A DNA stretch of 64,000 nucleotides from Alteribacter natronophilus (lineage in GTDB: Bacteria; Bacillota; Bacilli; Bacillales; Salisediminibacteriaceae): positions 744,001-808,000 of the forward strand of contig NZ_VCRO01000001.1 in NCBI RefSeq assembly GCF_006007885.1. Direction: 5' to 3'. Below are positions 45,155-53,283 of this stretch, one piece after another. Position numbers and translations under genes: made by a program. Every line of letters starts with the position of its first letter. Position 1 is the first letter of the stretch. The notes under the pieces are model-generated. The model did not search any database, was not told the DNA's origin, and saw nothing but the letters and a program-made list of their open reading frames with translations.

Positions 45155-45700
45155 TTAGGATGACATCTCCTTCTGTCTTTCAACTTTTACATATCTTTCA
45201 TCATAGGAATTAATATTCATGGATTCGCAGATAAAGTCCACATTCAGACCCAGATCGGATGACAGCATTACTTTAGCAAGATCGATGGCTGTGATTTTAT
45301 CGTCGTAATGGGAGACTTCCACCGTTGTTTCAACGATGTATTTTTCCCCCAGTTCAAAACGGACGTTTACGTTCATAAACTCTCCTTCATCAAGCCCGGA
45401 AAAATCAGCTTCATCAATGAGGCGCTTCTGGTCTGCTCTTTTCCACTGCTTACGAATGATTTCCTGGACTGTTTCCTCAGTAAACTCCCCTACAATTTCG
45501 CAGGCATCATCTCTTTCTTTTACAATAATTCTTAAAAATCCATTGCTCCAGATCCAGCAGTGGGAAAACTGTTCATCTTCAGGCTCTGCCTCCCCGCTGT
45601 GATCATGAAAGTGGCTGAGACAGTGAAACCCGAGTTCCGAAAGTTCCTTTGTCGTTTTCACCTGTTTTAGCATCGGTTCAACTTCTGTATATTCTGTCAT
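45155..45700 (-). CDS. Hypothetical acidic protein
   Basis: The 181-residue soluble protein is rich in Glu and Asp and has no signal peptide or membrane segment. Distinct stretches are LGFHCLSHFHDHSG, SHCWIWSNGFLRIIV and VDFICESMNINSYDERYV. The histidines and cysteines near the N-terminus might bind metal, but I do not recognise the family. AGGAG lies about ten bases before the ATG and a terminator follows, so it looks like a real single gene. Confidence 0.65.
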   Translation of the reverse strand: MTEYTEVEPMLKQVKTTKELSELGFHCLSHFHDHSGEAEPEDEQFSHCWIWSNGFLRIIVKERDDACEIVGEFTEETVQEIIRKQWKRADQKRLIDEADFSGLDEGEFMNVNVRFELGEKYIVETTVEVSHYDDKITAIDLAKVMLSSDLGLNVDFICESMNINSYDERYVKVERQKEMSS

Positions 45701-45794
45701 GAGTTACACGCTCCTAAAATTCGGTCTTGACCTCCTATACCCCCGATAAAGGTTCGTTACTCACACAGATTGAAAACAGCAGCACCATCCGTCA

Positions 45795-46292
45795 CTACGC
45801 TTTAATAAGCACTTTTGTGCCGTTGGGTACAAGTGAGCCCAGCTCCAGTACGTCCTCATTAAACATCCGCACACATCCCCTGGAAACTGCCTGACCAATC
45901 GAAGAGGGATCATTCGTGCCATGAATGCCGTATCCTTTTTTTGATAAACTCAGCCACAGCACACCGAAAGGGCCTCCCGGATTCGGAGCCCGGTTCACGA
46001 TGATAAACTCCCCTGTCGGTGTTTCAAATAACATCCTGCCTATAGCAACAGGATAGGTTTTTATCACACTCCCGTTTTCCAGAAGGGTGAGCTGCCTGCG
46101 GCCAATGGAAACTTCAATTGTATACGGCAGAGTGACAGGATCCGGAAATCCGGGAATGGCAATCTGCTGGCCCGGAATAATCATATCCGGGTCCGGCAGG
46201 CTGTTTGCCTGCAGGATAGACTGGTATGGTGTGCGGAAGTCTTCGGAAATTGAAAAAAGAGTGTCTCCTGGTTTAACCGTGTAGCTATACAT
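45795..46292 (-). CDS. LysM L,D-transpeptidase (YkuD type)
   Basis: The 165-residue protein has an N-terminal LysM domain (YTVKPGDTLFSISEDF) and a YkuD domain with the catalytic HGTNDPSSIGQAVSRGCVRM (His and Cys). It has no signal peptide, as with B. subtilis YkuD, which is a spore-associated cell-wall enzyme. The ribosome site GGGGGG, six bases before the ATG, is one arm of a perfect 15-bp hairpin, so translation may be controlled by RNA folding. Confidence 0.85.
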   Translation of the reverse strand: MYSYTVKPGDTLFSISEDFRTPYQSILQANSLPDPDMIIPGQQIAIPGFPDPVTLPYTIEVSIGRRQLTLLENGSVIKTYPVAIGRMLFETPTGEFIIVNRAPNPGGPFGVLWLSLSKKGYGIHGTNDPSSIGQAVSRGCVRMFNEDVLELGSLVPNGTKVLIKA

Positions 46293-46297
46293 AAAAG

Positions 46298-46340
46298 GCC
46301 CCCCTGAACATAGGATAGTTCATCATATGTTCAGGGGGGC
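46298..46340 (-). terminator. Hairpin after ohr that buries the next gene's ribosome site
   Basis: GCCCCCCTGAACATA and TATGTTCAGGGGGGC form a perfect 15-bp stem with a 13-base loop. On the minus strand it lies ten bases after the ohr stop and is followed by CTTTTA, a weak terminator tail. The descending arm contains the only ribosome site of the L,D-transpeptidase gene. Confidence 0.7.
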
Positions 46341-46350
46341 GGTTTCATTT

Positions 46351-46773
46351 TTAACCGGTTACCACATTCAAGTTAACGTCAATGTTATTTCTTGTCGCTT
46401 TGGAGTAAGGACAGAAATCATGCGCCTTATGGGCAAGGTCCTCCGCGTCTTCCTGCGATACGCCGTTAATGTGTACGTTCAGCTGGACACCAAGCTTAAA
46501 ACCATCATCGGAAGGATCTTTCATCAGACTCACTTCTGCCGTTATTTTGGAGTCAATTTCCTTTTCCGCTTTGGAAGCAATCAGGTTTAATGCCCCATCA
46601 AAGCAGGCTGCGTATCCTGCTGCAAACAGTTCCTCGGGATTTGTTCCTTCCGTGGTCGGGGAATCACCTTTGGGCATTACAAGATTGTGATCAACCACGC
46701 CATTTGCAGATTTAACTTGGCCTTCTCTTCCTCCTTCAGCTGTTGCTTTGGATGTAAACATTACTTCTGCCAT
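46351..46773 (-). CDS. Organic hydroperoxide resistance protein (Ohr/OsmC family)
   Basis: The 140-residue protein has the two redox cysteines in AACFDGAL and FCPYSKATR, and the conserved arginine and glutamate region EGTNPEELFAAGYA. It reduces organic hydroperoxides using dithiols. The ATG at 46773 has AAAGGAG nine bases upstream. No OhrR-type regulator is next to it. Confidence 0.9.
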   Translation of the reverse strand: MAEVMFTSKATAEGGREGQVKSANGVVDHNLVMPKGDSPTTEGTNPEELFAAGYAACFDGALNLIASKAEKEIDSKITAEVSLMKDPSDDGFKLGVQLNVHINGVSQEDAEDLAHKAHDFCPYSKATRNNIDVNLNVVTG

Positions 46774-46884
46774 ATACACTCACTCCTTTAGTTAGTCCAT
46801 ACAGAATATATGTTTACTTTTTCTCTTCCTTTTAAACATAAAAAGGATGACTGTGCCGTGGAAATCATAAGTATTAAAAAGAAA

Positions 46885-47065
46885 GCTGTTTTCGGAAAGA
46901 TTGTTGTTTTATTCCGCTGCAGGCGGACGCTTTCCGCGGGCATCGCTTCAGCCTCCTCGGGAAAAACGCCCTGCGGGGTCTTCACCTGATGCTATTCCCG
47001 CTGGAGTCGTCGCCTTTCGCTGCATCATTAATTTGGTCAATAACAACAATTTATACGAACACAGA
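46885..47065 (+). repeat. Family B inverted-repeat element, copy B5
   Basis: The left end CTGTTTTCGGAAAGATTGTT is identical to B2. CTGCAGGCGGACGCTTTCCG follows, and the right end is AACAACAATTTATACGAACA. It ends only about 13 bases before the probable ribosome site of the LysM-Gmad2 gene, so it may carry or have replaced that gene's promoter. Confidence 0.85.
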
Positions 47066-47093
47066 CAAAAAGAAAGCGGGGAGGCGATGGAAA

Positions 47094-47903
47094 ATTATCG
47101 TTCAGGGAACTTTTGTGCTTCACACTGTTGCCCCGGGTGAAACTCTGTATGGCATTGCCCTCAGATATCAGAGTGATCCAGAGCAGATTGTTACAGCTAA
47201 CGCGCTTTATCCTCCTTTTACAGAGGAATTCCGTATTTTTCCCGGCCAGCTTCTTGTGGTTCCTGCCCTTTCCGGAGGGCGGACCGTTACCCTCTACACC
47301 GTCAATCAGGGAGAAACTCTTACTCTGACGGGCAGGAAATTCGGTACTTCCGCCGAACTGATTGCAGGGATCAATGACACAATCCAAAACCCCGATTTTA
47401 TTTTTGCCAGTCAGCAGGTGATCGTTCCCGCTGCCATCTACAGAATTGAAGAAGGAGACTCAATTTACGGTATCGCCCGAAAAATGGGGGTATCTCCCGA
47501 GGCAATCCTGAAAGCCAACAGAGGAAGACCTTCCATTTCTGCCGACCTCATTTATAGCGGCACGCTGCTTATAGTTCCGCTTCCGATCTCCGCAAATATT
47601 GCTGTTTTTCAGCCTCTTCCAGGATCCGAAATTACTGAAGGCAGTATCCTCAGCGGTTTTGCAAGGGCATTTGAAGGAACGGTGCTTTTTGAAGTGAGAG
47701 ATTCCGGTGGAAGGGTGATTGGAGAAGAGCGTTTCACAACGGCGGCTGCAGGAGGACCTGCCTTTGCCCCGTTTCTGACCATTCTCAAATTTGACCGGAC
47801 TCCTGCTGTACAGGAAGGATTAATCAGAGTGTTTACACGAAGTGCAGTAGATAATTCGGTGGAAAACGAAGTGATCATCCCCGTATATTTCAGCCGTAAC
47901 TGA
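47094..47903 (+). CDS. LysM-Gmad2 protein, spore/cell-wall associated
   Basis: The protein has three LysM modules (HTVAPGETLYGIALRY, YTVNQGETLTLTGRKF, YRIEEGDSIYGIARKM) and a C-terminal Gmad2 immunoglobulin-like domain (FQPLPGSEITEGSILSGFARAFEGTV onward), a combination seen in spore germination-related proteins. It has no signal peptide. The start is uncertain. GGAGG at 47080-47084 is well placed for an ATT at 47094. A GTG at 47115 is in frame with AGGG seven bases upstream and would give 262 residues. The ATG at 47087 is out of frame and too close to GGAGG. Confidence 0.75.
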   Translation: MIVQGTFVLHTVAPGETLYGIALRYQSDPEQIVTANALYPPFTEEFRIFPGQLLVVPALSGGRTVTLYTVNQGETLTLTGRKFGTSAELIAGINDTIQNPDFIFASQQVIVPAAIYRIEEGDSIYGIARKMGVSPEAILKANRGRPSISADLIYSGTLLIVPLPISANIAVFQPLPGSEITEGSILSGFARAFEGTVLFEVRDSGGRVIGEERFTTAAAGGPAFAPFLTILKFDRTPAVQEGLIRVFTRSAVDNSVENEVIIPVYFSRN

Positions 47904-47932
47904 TTTCCGGCCACGGCCGGGCTTAAATAGAA

Positions 47933-48177
47933 AGAGAGGCTGGGACATAAAGAAAGTATTTAGATTAGAATCCGAACAAAAAGCTGACAAGCGGATGAAA
48001 TATTCGCAGACTCCTGCGGGAGGAAAAGCGCAGCTGAGCCCCCTTAAGCAGCGAAGCACGCGGAGGCTCAGCCGCTTCCCGCGGAAAGCGGCGTATATTT
48101 CAGGCCCGATTTATCAGCATCGCATATTATTTGTTCGGATTTTCGTCTGTAAAAACACTTCTGTCCCAGCCTCTCTT
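47933..48177 (+). repeat. Family A inverted-repeat element, copy A3
   Basis: The element is bounded by a perfect 16-bp inverted repeat, AAGAGAGGCTGGGACA and TGTCCCAGCCTCTCTT. It contains TTTAGATTAGAATCCGAACA near the left and the mirrored TGTTCGGATTTTC near the right, with a GC-rich centre. It is the least degraded family A copy and lies in + orientation. Confidence 0.85.
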
Positions 48178-48197
48178 AGCTTAAATTACGATTTTTT

Positions 48198-48416
48198 TCT
48201 GTAAGATTGTTGTTTTATAACGCTGCAGGCGGACGCTTTCCGCGGGCAGGGCCTCAGCCGGGAAAGGTTTCCTGCTTTTTCCTTTTAGCTCCGAATCCGG
48301 CTAGTCTATGCAGCTCAAAGATAACTCAAAGAGTAAACATACGTCGATCGCCGGAGTTTCGGCCTCTCGCTCCCCTATAATTATTAGGTAAGAGAGACAA
48401 TCTATACGAAAACAGC
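48198..48416 (+). repeat. Family B inverted-repeat element, copy B6
   Basis: It has TTCTGTAAGATTGTTGTTTT at the left, CTGCAGGCGGACGCTTTCCG, and GACAATCTATACGAAAACAG at the right. It abuts copy A3, so the 47904-48437 gap consists almost wholly of two elements side by side. Confidence 0.8.
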
Positions 48417-48437
48417 CTTTGATTATATAACGTCTAT

Positions 48438-48860
48438 TTAAAGCTCGAGTGTTTCCGGAGTGTCTTCTCCATCATTCATCAGACGAACGGCTGTCGGAAA
48501 AATCTGGAGGACAACATATTCGGAATCTTCAGGTCCCTCAAACCACCGTGACATCCGATCATGCCAGAGCTTCTCTTTTAATTCATCATCTTCCCTGATT
48601 TCAACTTTTCCCTCAACTTCAAGGTAGGTATCCCCGTAGCCTTCCCCTTCATAACCAAGCAGAACATGGACATAAGGATTTTCCGCCACCTCATCGGCTT
48701 TATGCGTTTTTCTGTTTGTAGGGGTATAAAGGACAAGCCCATCATTAAAAAAAGTCATGTATCGGGAATGGGGGCGATTGTTTTTTACCGTGGCAAGCGT
48801 TCCAATCTTATGTCTGTCAAGAACTTCAAGAATACGTTCCTTCAGGTTTTGTTCATTCAT
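48438..48860 (-). CDS. Pyridoxamine-phosphate-oxidase-like general stress protein
   Basis: The 140-residue split-barrel flavin-type protein has HKIGTLATVKNNRPHSRYMTFF and ADEVAENPYVHVLLGYEG, as in the general stress protein 26 family. It may bind FMN or F420-like cofactors. The reaction is unknown. The ATG at 48860 has AAGGAG upstream, and the 31 codons before it in frame are not used. Confidence 0.8.
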   Translation of the reverse strand: MNEQNLKERILEVLDRHKIGTLATVKNNRPHSRYMTFFNDGLVLYTPTNRKTHKADEVAENPYVHVLLGYEGEGYGDTYLEVEGKVEIREDDELKEKLWHDRMSRWFEGPEDSEYVVLQIFPTAVRLMNDGEDTPETLEL

Positions 48861-48964
48861 GACCAACCACTCCTTGAGAAAGATATGATTACTATTCCTC
48901 AAAGGTACCAAAATAAAACAAAGCCTTTCAGCATGGTTCTCCCAAAAAAACAAAAAGTCCCCCG

Positions 48965-49504
48965 TCAGGAAGACTCTTCGTTCCAGTGATTCTGTATAAA
49001 TGATTCCCTGCCTGACTCCGTCCGTTCCCGCCTGTATTTCTCAGGGTTCTTCCTGTAGAATTTCTGGTGCTTATCTTCAGCAGGATAGAATGTTTGAGCC
49101 GGCAGTATCTTTGTTACGACAGGCTTTGAGAACCTGCCACTCTGATCGATGGCATCTCTTGAAGCCAGTGCAGCTTCGCGCTGATCCTCACTGAAGTAAA
49201 ACACTGCTGTCCGGTACTGAGGCCCTCTGTCAAAAAACTGACCGCCGTCATCGGTAGGATCAATCTGCGGCCAGTAAAGATCCAGAAGCTCTTTGTAGGA
49301 AAACAATTCCGGATCATAGGTAATTTCCACTGCTTCATAATGGCCTGTTTCACCTGTCTGAACCTCCTCGTAGGAAGGATTCACTTTGTGACCGCCTGTA
49401 TAGCCTGAAACTACATTATCAATCCCGGGAAGTTCGTCGAATGGTTTAACCATACACCAGAAACACCCTCCCGCAAAAACCGCTTTTTCTCTGTGCTTAG
49501 ACAT
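48965..49504 (-). CDS. msrA: Peptide-methionine (S)-S-oxide reductase
   Basis: The 179-residue protein has the catalytic motif GGCFWCM, YTGGHKVNPSYEEVQTGETGH and FFDRGPQYR, as in MsrA. It repairs oxidised methionine (S form). GGGGTG lies five bases before the ATG at 49504. It has its own promoter and no msrB next to it. Confidence 0.93.
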   Translation of the reverse strand: MSKHREKAVFAGGCFWCMVKPFDELPGIDNVVSGYTGGHKVNPSYEEVQTGETGHYEAVEITYDPELFSYKELLDLYWPQIDPTDDGGQFFDRGPQYRTAVFYFSEDQREAALASRDAIDQSGRFSKPVVTKILPAQTFYPAEDKHQKFYRKNPEKYRRERTESGRESFIQNHWNEESS

Positions 49505-49540
49505 GACAACACCCCGGTCGACTCCATTCATTACGGTGAT

Positions 49541-49569
49541 AGTTTACCATAACAGAGGGAATCAGTGAA
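49541..49569 (-). promoter_or_regulatory. Probable msrA promoter
   Basis: On the minus strand TTCACT (49564-49569) and TAAACT (49541-49546) are 17 bases apart, 36 bases before the ATG. Confidence 0.45.
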
Positions 49570-49591
49570 GAAAACTGCTGAAAAACCGCAA

Positions 49592-49613
49592 ATTTTAAAC
49601 GATCGTTTAAAAT
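49592..49613. promoter_or_regulatory. 22-bp perfect palindrome upstream of msrA
   Basis: A perfect palindrome centred on AAACGATCGTTT lies 23 bases upstream of the msrA -35 box. The symmetry and AAAC/GTTT arms resemble operators of TetR-family regulators. No such regulator is in the window. Confidence 0.5.
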
Positions 49614-49720
49614 GAGAAAATTCAGAACTTATTTATGTCCGTGTTTTAGGGGGAATTTCGACTATACTGATGTTTTTTCGGGTTTTTGCGGTTTCATGCA
49701 GGCCAATGAGGAATCGATGA

Positions 49721-50713
49721 TTATTTCTTTTTCAGCTGCTCGAGAATTTCCGTATCCGCGAAACCTTCCAGATCCGGGCTTTCATTTATAAACTTCAGCT
49801 CATAGGAGGCAGTTGCCCAGTACTGAAGTGCATCTGCATGTGTTTCCGCCGTCACATTCATTCTTCCCCACGCTCTATCAAGCACTTCTTCCGGAAGACG
49901 GGTCTGCGTAAGATTGTATATGGCCTCATTAACAGTACTAAGTGTTTCCTCCTTATGGTTCTGGGCGTACTCCACGCTTCTTAAATGAGCAAGGAGTGCC
50001 TGTTCAACAACTTCTCTGTTTTCCCGCAAGTACTCGTTTGTGGTCACAAAAACTACGCTTGCAAGATCCTCGCCGAGAAATACATCGTTCCACTCTACTA
50101 CCACGTTGGCATTGTGCTCAATTTCCAGAAGCGTCCCCCATGGTTCAGGCGCCGCCGCTGCATCAATCTGCCCCTGTTCAAACATGGCCACCATGTTGGC
50201 AGGAGCAACGCGTGACTGATGCTCAACAGTTCCGCCCAGCCTGTTTGTTTTGAGTCCGATCCTCTCCAGCATGATCTCAAGCTGAACATTATGAGTACAT
50301 CCGTTTCCCGGAGTACAGAAAGAATGGCCATTAAGGTCCTCGAGTGTGTAAATTCCGGAATCCTCCCTCGAGACTATGAGAGTAGCTCCATTGGCAGCTG
50401 CAGCGAGAACAACAACATCCCCTCCCTGCAGGAAGTAATTTATAGCAGGGCCCGGTCCAACGTAACCCATTTGAATATTCCCTGTACTCAGGGCATCAAT
50501 GAAGTCATTTCCGTTTGGAAAATTAACAAAATCAACATCCGTACCTGCCATCTCCTCGGCAAAAAAGCCTTTTTCCTTTCCAACAATACCGGCAGCATGG
50601 TCGAGGTTTGGAAAATACCCGATCGACACTTCTTCAGTCCCGCCGCCTCCGCCCGCGGAGCAGGCTGACAGAAACAGCAGTACGGCACTGCCCAAAAGCG
50701 CAAACAATCTCAT
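49721..50713 (-). CDS. Sulfonate/nitrate-type ABC transporter substrate-binding lipoprotein
   Basis: The 330-residue protein has a lipobox ending LSAC (Cys18) and an SsuA/NrtA/TauA-like fold (GYFPNLDHAAGIVGKEKGFF, FPNGNDFIDALSTGNIQMGYVGPGPAINYF, AAAPEPWGTLLE). It should capture a small organosulfur, nitrate or pyrimidine-type ligand. The ligand is not fixed by sequence. Last gene of a three-gene operon. AGAGGAGG precedes the ATG. Confidence 0.87.
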   Translation of the reverse strand: MRLFALLGSAVLLFLSACSAGGGGGTEEVSIGYFPNLDHAAGIVGKEKGFFAEEMAGTDVDFVNFPNGNDFIDALSTGNIQMGYVGPGPAINYFLQGGDVVVLAAAANGATLIVSREDSGIYTLEDLNGHSFCTPGNGCTHNVQLEIMLERIGLKTNRLGGTVEHQSRVAPANMVAMFEQGQIDAAAAPEPWGTLLEIEHNANVVVEWNDVFLGEDLASVVFVTTNEYLRENREVVEQALLAHLRSVEYAQNHKEETLSTVNEAIYNLTQTRLPEEVLDRAWGRMNVTAETHADALQYWATASYELKFINESPDLEGFADTEILEQLKKK

Positions 50714-50731
50714 AATAAAACCTCCTCTGTT

Positions 50732-51514
50732 CTATCTCCCGGATCCCTTTTCCTGGAGCCCCCATCTTCTGAGTACTTTCCGTTCAACACGGCTGAAAAA
50801 CAGATATTCCACCGCCAGACCAACCGCCGAAATAATGAACATGATCGCTACAACAAGATCCATATTATAAAAATCCCTTGCATCCATTAGAGTCCGGCCC
50901 AGCCCCCCGCGCCCGATAAGTTCCGCTGCCATCAGGGCGCGCCATCCAAAAGCCCATGCCAGTCTGGCGCCTGTAAGTGCTGCAGGAACCGATGCTGGAA
51001 TCATAACCTTCCAGATCAATTCAGCTCCCTTATAATCCATTGTTCTGGCAGCACGAATGAGAAGCGGCTGAACATTCTTTATGCCCATTCGCATGTTCAG
51101 TGTCATTGCCCAGGTCCCACCCAGCACCACTACAAATAAAATAGCGCTACTGCCTCCCTGAAACATCATCAGAGCAATCGGCAGCCACACGATACTCGGA
51201 ACAGGCTGGAGAGCAATAACCAGTGAGCCGAGCGTCTCATCTGCGAGACGGGAAACGGCGAGAGTAATACCAAGCGCTCCGCCGATCAGGACAGCAAGAA
51301 TAAATCCTGTGAATATACGCCCCATACTCTCTGAAAAAGCCACCCTGAGAATGCCGGTTTCAAAAAAACCGATATAAAGCTGACTTACAGCCCCCGATGG
51401 AGATGGAAAGAGAGTCGGCGACCAGAAGGAATAGACCAAATTCAGGTGGTAAACAGACTCCCAGAGAACAAACAGCGCTGCAAAGAAAAGAAGTCGCTTA
51501 ATCAGCAAAGGCAT
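50732..51514 (-). CDS. ABC transporter permease, SsuC/TauC type
   Basis: The 260-residue permease has six membrane segments and the EAA-like loop (RAARTMDYKGAELIWKVMIPASVPAALTGARLAWAFGWRALMAAEL) that contacts the ATPase. The ATG at 51514 has AAAGGAGGAG upstream and overlaps the ATPase gene by 17 bases. It works with the neighbouring ATPase and binding protein. Confidence 0.9.
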   Translation of the reverse strand: MPLLIKRLLFFAALFVLWESVYHLNLVYSFWSPTLFPSPSGAVSQLYIGFFETGILRVAFSESMGRIFTGFILAVLIGGALGITLAVSRLADETLGSLVIALQPVPSIVWLPIALMMFQGGSSAILFVVVLGGTWAMTLNMRMGIKNVQPLLIRAARTMDYKGAELIWKVMIPASVPAALTGARLAWAFGWRALMAAELIGRGGLGRTLMDARDFYNMDLVVAIMFIISAVGLAVEYLFFSRVERKVLRRWGLQEKGSGR

Positions 51515-52301
51515 CTCCGTACTCCTCCTTTGCCACTTTTGATATTTCATCCGAAAGCAGATCCAGAATCCTCCGCTCAAGTGCGGCGAATTCCTTATCA
51601 AGAGGGTTTCTCGGATGCCCTAACTCAACAGAGATAACCTCCCTGATTCCACCGGGCCTTGCGCCCATAAGCACAATCCGATCTGACAGCAGAAGTGATT
51701 CTCTTATATTGTGTGTAACAAATACAATTGTTTTTTCAGTCTGTTTCCATATTTCAAGGAGCTGTCTGTGTAAAAGAGTTCTCGTCTGTTCATCGAGAGC
51801 CCCAAAAGGCTCATCCATCAGCAGAATTGCCGGATCCATGGCAAGTGCCCTGGCAATCGCTGTACGCTGCTTCATACCACCCGAAAGTTCATGGGGATAG
51901 GCGTCCGCAAACCGGCTCAAATGCACCATTTTAAGGTAGTGGTCAGCCCTTCTCCCAGCCTCTTCGGCAGACAGCTTTTTCTTCACTGCAAAAAGCACAT
52001 TCCCCCGTACAGAAAGCCACGGCATCAGTGCCGCCTCCTGAAAAACAACTCCCCTGTCGGCCCCCGGACCCTGCACCAGCCTCCCATCCACTGTCACAGA
52101 TCCTTCAGTCGCTTCTTCAAGTCCTGCAGTAATATTCAGCAGTGTGGATTTTCCGCATCCCGATGGACCGAGCAGCGTAACAAACTCCCCGTGACCAATT
52201 TCCAGATTTATATCAGAAAAGACTTCTGTGGAGGTACGGTCTCCCTCGGCGCTGCAAAACGTTTTACTGACGTTTCGAATTACAATCCCCAGTTCAATCA
52301 C
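51498..52301 (-). CDS. ABC transporter ATPase, SsuB/TauB type
   Basis: The 267-residue ATPase has Walker A GPSGCGKST, Q-loop VFQEAALMPWLSV, signature LSGGMKQR and Walker B LLMDEPFGALDEQTR with H-loop THN. It powers the importer coded by the next two genes. The start is unsure: the GTG at 52301 touches its GGGAGG site, and a CTG three codons later is better spaced. No riboswitch was recognised in the leader. Confidence 0.9.
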   Translation of the reverse strand: MIELGIVIRNVSKTFCSAEGDRTSTEVFSDINLEIGHGEFVTLLGPSGCGKSTLLNITAGLEEATEGSVTVDGRLVQGPGADRGVVFQEAALMPWLSVRGNVLFAVKKKLSAEEAGRRADHYLKMVHLSRFADAYPHELSGGMKQRTAIARALAMDPAILLMDEPFGALDEQTRTLLHRQLLEIWKQTEKTIVFVTHNIRESLLLSDRIVLMGARPGGIREVISVELGHPRNPLDKEFAALERRILDLLSDEISKVAKEEYGDAFAD

Positions 52302-52378
52302 CCTCCCTTCACGTGGTTATCCTGATCAAATTACTCGGATATCTTTACAATATATGAAGGGGGCTGGGCATATGTGCA

Positions 52379-52424
52379 AAAAAGCCGCCTTTCCAAAAGA
52401 GTAATCTCTTTTAAAAAGGCGGCA
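52379..52424 (-). terminator. Terminator of ytvA
   Basis: On the minus strand GCCGCCTTTTTAAAAGAG pairs with CTCTTTTGGAAAGGCGGC and is followed by six T. Confidence 0.85.
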
Positions 52425-52506
52425 CTTTTGTAATGCTTTTTTATACTTCCCTGCTAATAAGATCTTTCTGTATTATCCCGCAGTATCAGTCATGCGACTC
52501 CTCCTG

Positions 52507-53283
52507 TCACCTTAACTGAATGGCCTCTTTAACAGTACTGAACGTCCTGATCTGTGACAGATCGATCTGGAGTCCTGTCGCCTTTATGGCAAGTTTCGTG
52601 GAGATACCCGTGATAATAAGCGAAGTCCCAAGAAGCCTGAGAAGATCATGCAGGTTGAATATACCCTGGATTACATGTTCGTTAATATCATTCAGCCCAG
52701 AGAGATCAAGGATAAGGGTGTGATCTTTTGTGTCTGATACAGCAGCAGTAATGTTTGTTAGAATCGTTTCGAGTCTTTTTTCTGTTATGTTACCAATGAG
52801 CGGCAGAACAGATACCCCTTCTTCCACCGGTACAATAGGGGTCGATAACCGGCTTACTTCATCAATTGACAGTAAAAGCTCTTCTTTAGCCGTGCGGTAG
52901 TCCGTCACGTCTTTTTGAACTCCGACAAAATACCGTTTACTGTTTGCCTCATCAAAAACAGGGTCAATGTGAAGTTCGTTCCAGAACGCCTCGCCGTTTT
53001 TCCGGTAATTCTTAATTGTAACCGTAACTGATTGTCTCGTATTTACAGCCTCTCTGATTTTCGCTACCTCGTCTGCATCAGTATCAGCCCCCTGAAGAAA
53101 CCTGCAGTTTTTTCCGATAAATTCATCCGCAGAATAGCCTGTCATTTCCTCAAACGCCCTGTTTGCGTAAACAATCGGATGATCTTCCAGATCCGGGTCC
53201 GTCATAATGACCCCCACACGGGTATAATCCATTGCTTTTATCAGTAAGTCAGGCGACAAAGAATGATGAAGGGTATGCGCCAT
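52507..53283 (-). CDS. ytvA: Blue-light receptor with LOV and STAS domains
   Basis: The 258-residue protein has an N-terminal LOV domain (residues about 15-125) with the flavin-adduct motif GKNCRFLQG (photoactive Cys60) and NYRKNGEAFWNELHIDPVFD, a linker helix, and a C-terminal STAS domain (about 150-255, LILDLSGLNDI). This is the B. subtilis YtvA architecture, which feeds blue-light signals into the sigma-B stressosome. GGGAGGAG precedes the ATG. No stressosome genes are adjacent. Confidence 0.93.
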   Translation of the reverse strand: MAHTLHHSLSPDLLIKAMDYTRVGVIMTDPDLEDHPIVYANRAFEEMTGYSADEFIGKNCRFLQGADTDADEVAKIREAVNTRQSVTVTIKNYRKNGEAFWNELHIDPVFDEANSKRYFVGVQKDVTDYRTAKEELLLSIDEVSRLSTPIVPVEEGVSVLPLIGNITEKRLETILTNITAAVSDTKDHTLILDLSGLNDINEHVIQGIFNLHDLLRLLGTSLIITGISTKLAIKATGLQIDLSQIRTFSTVKEAIQLR

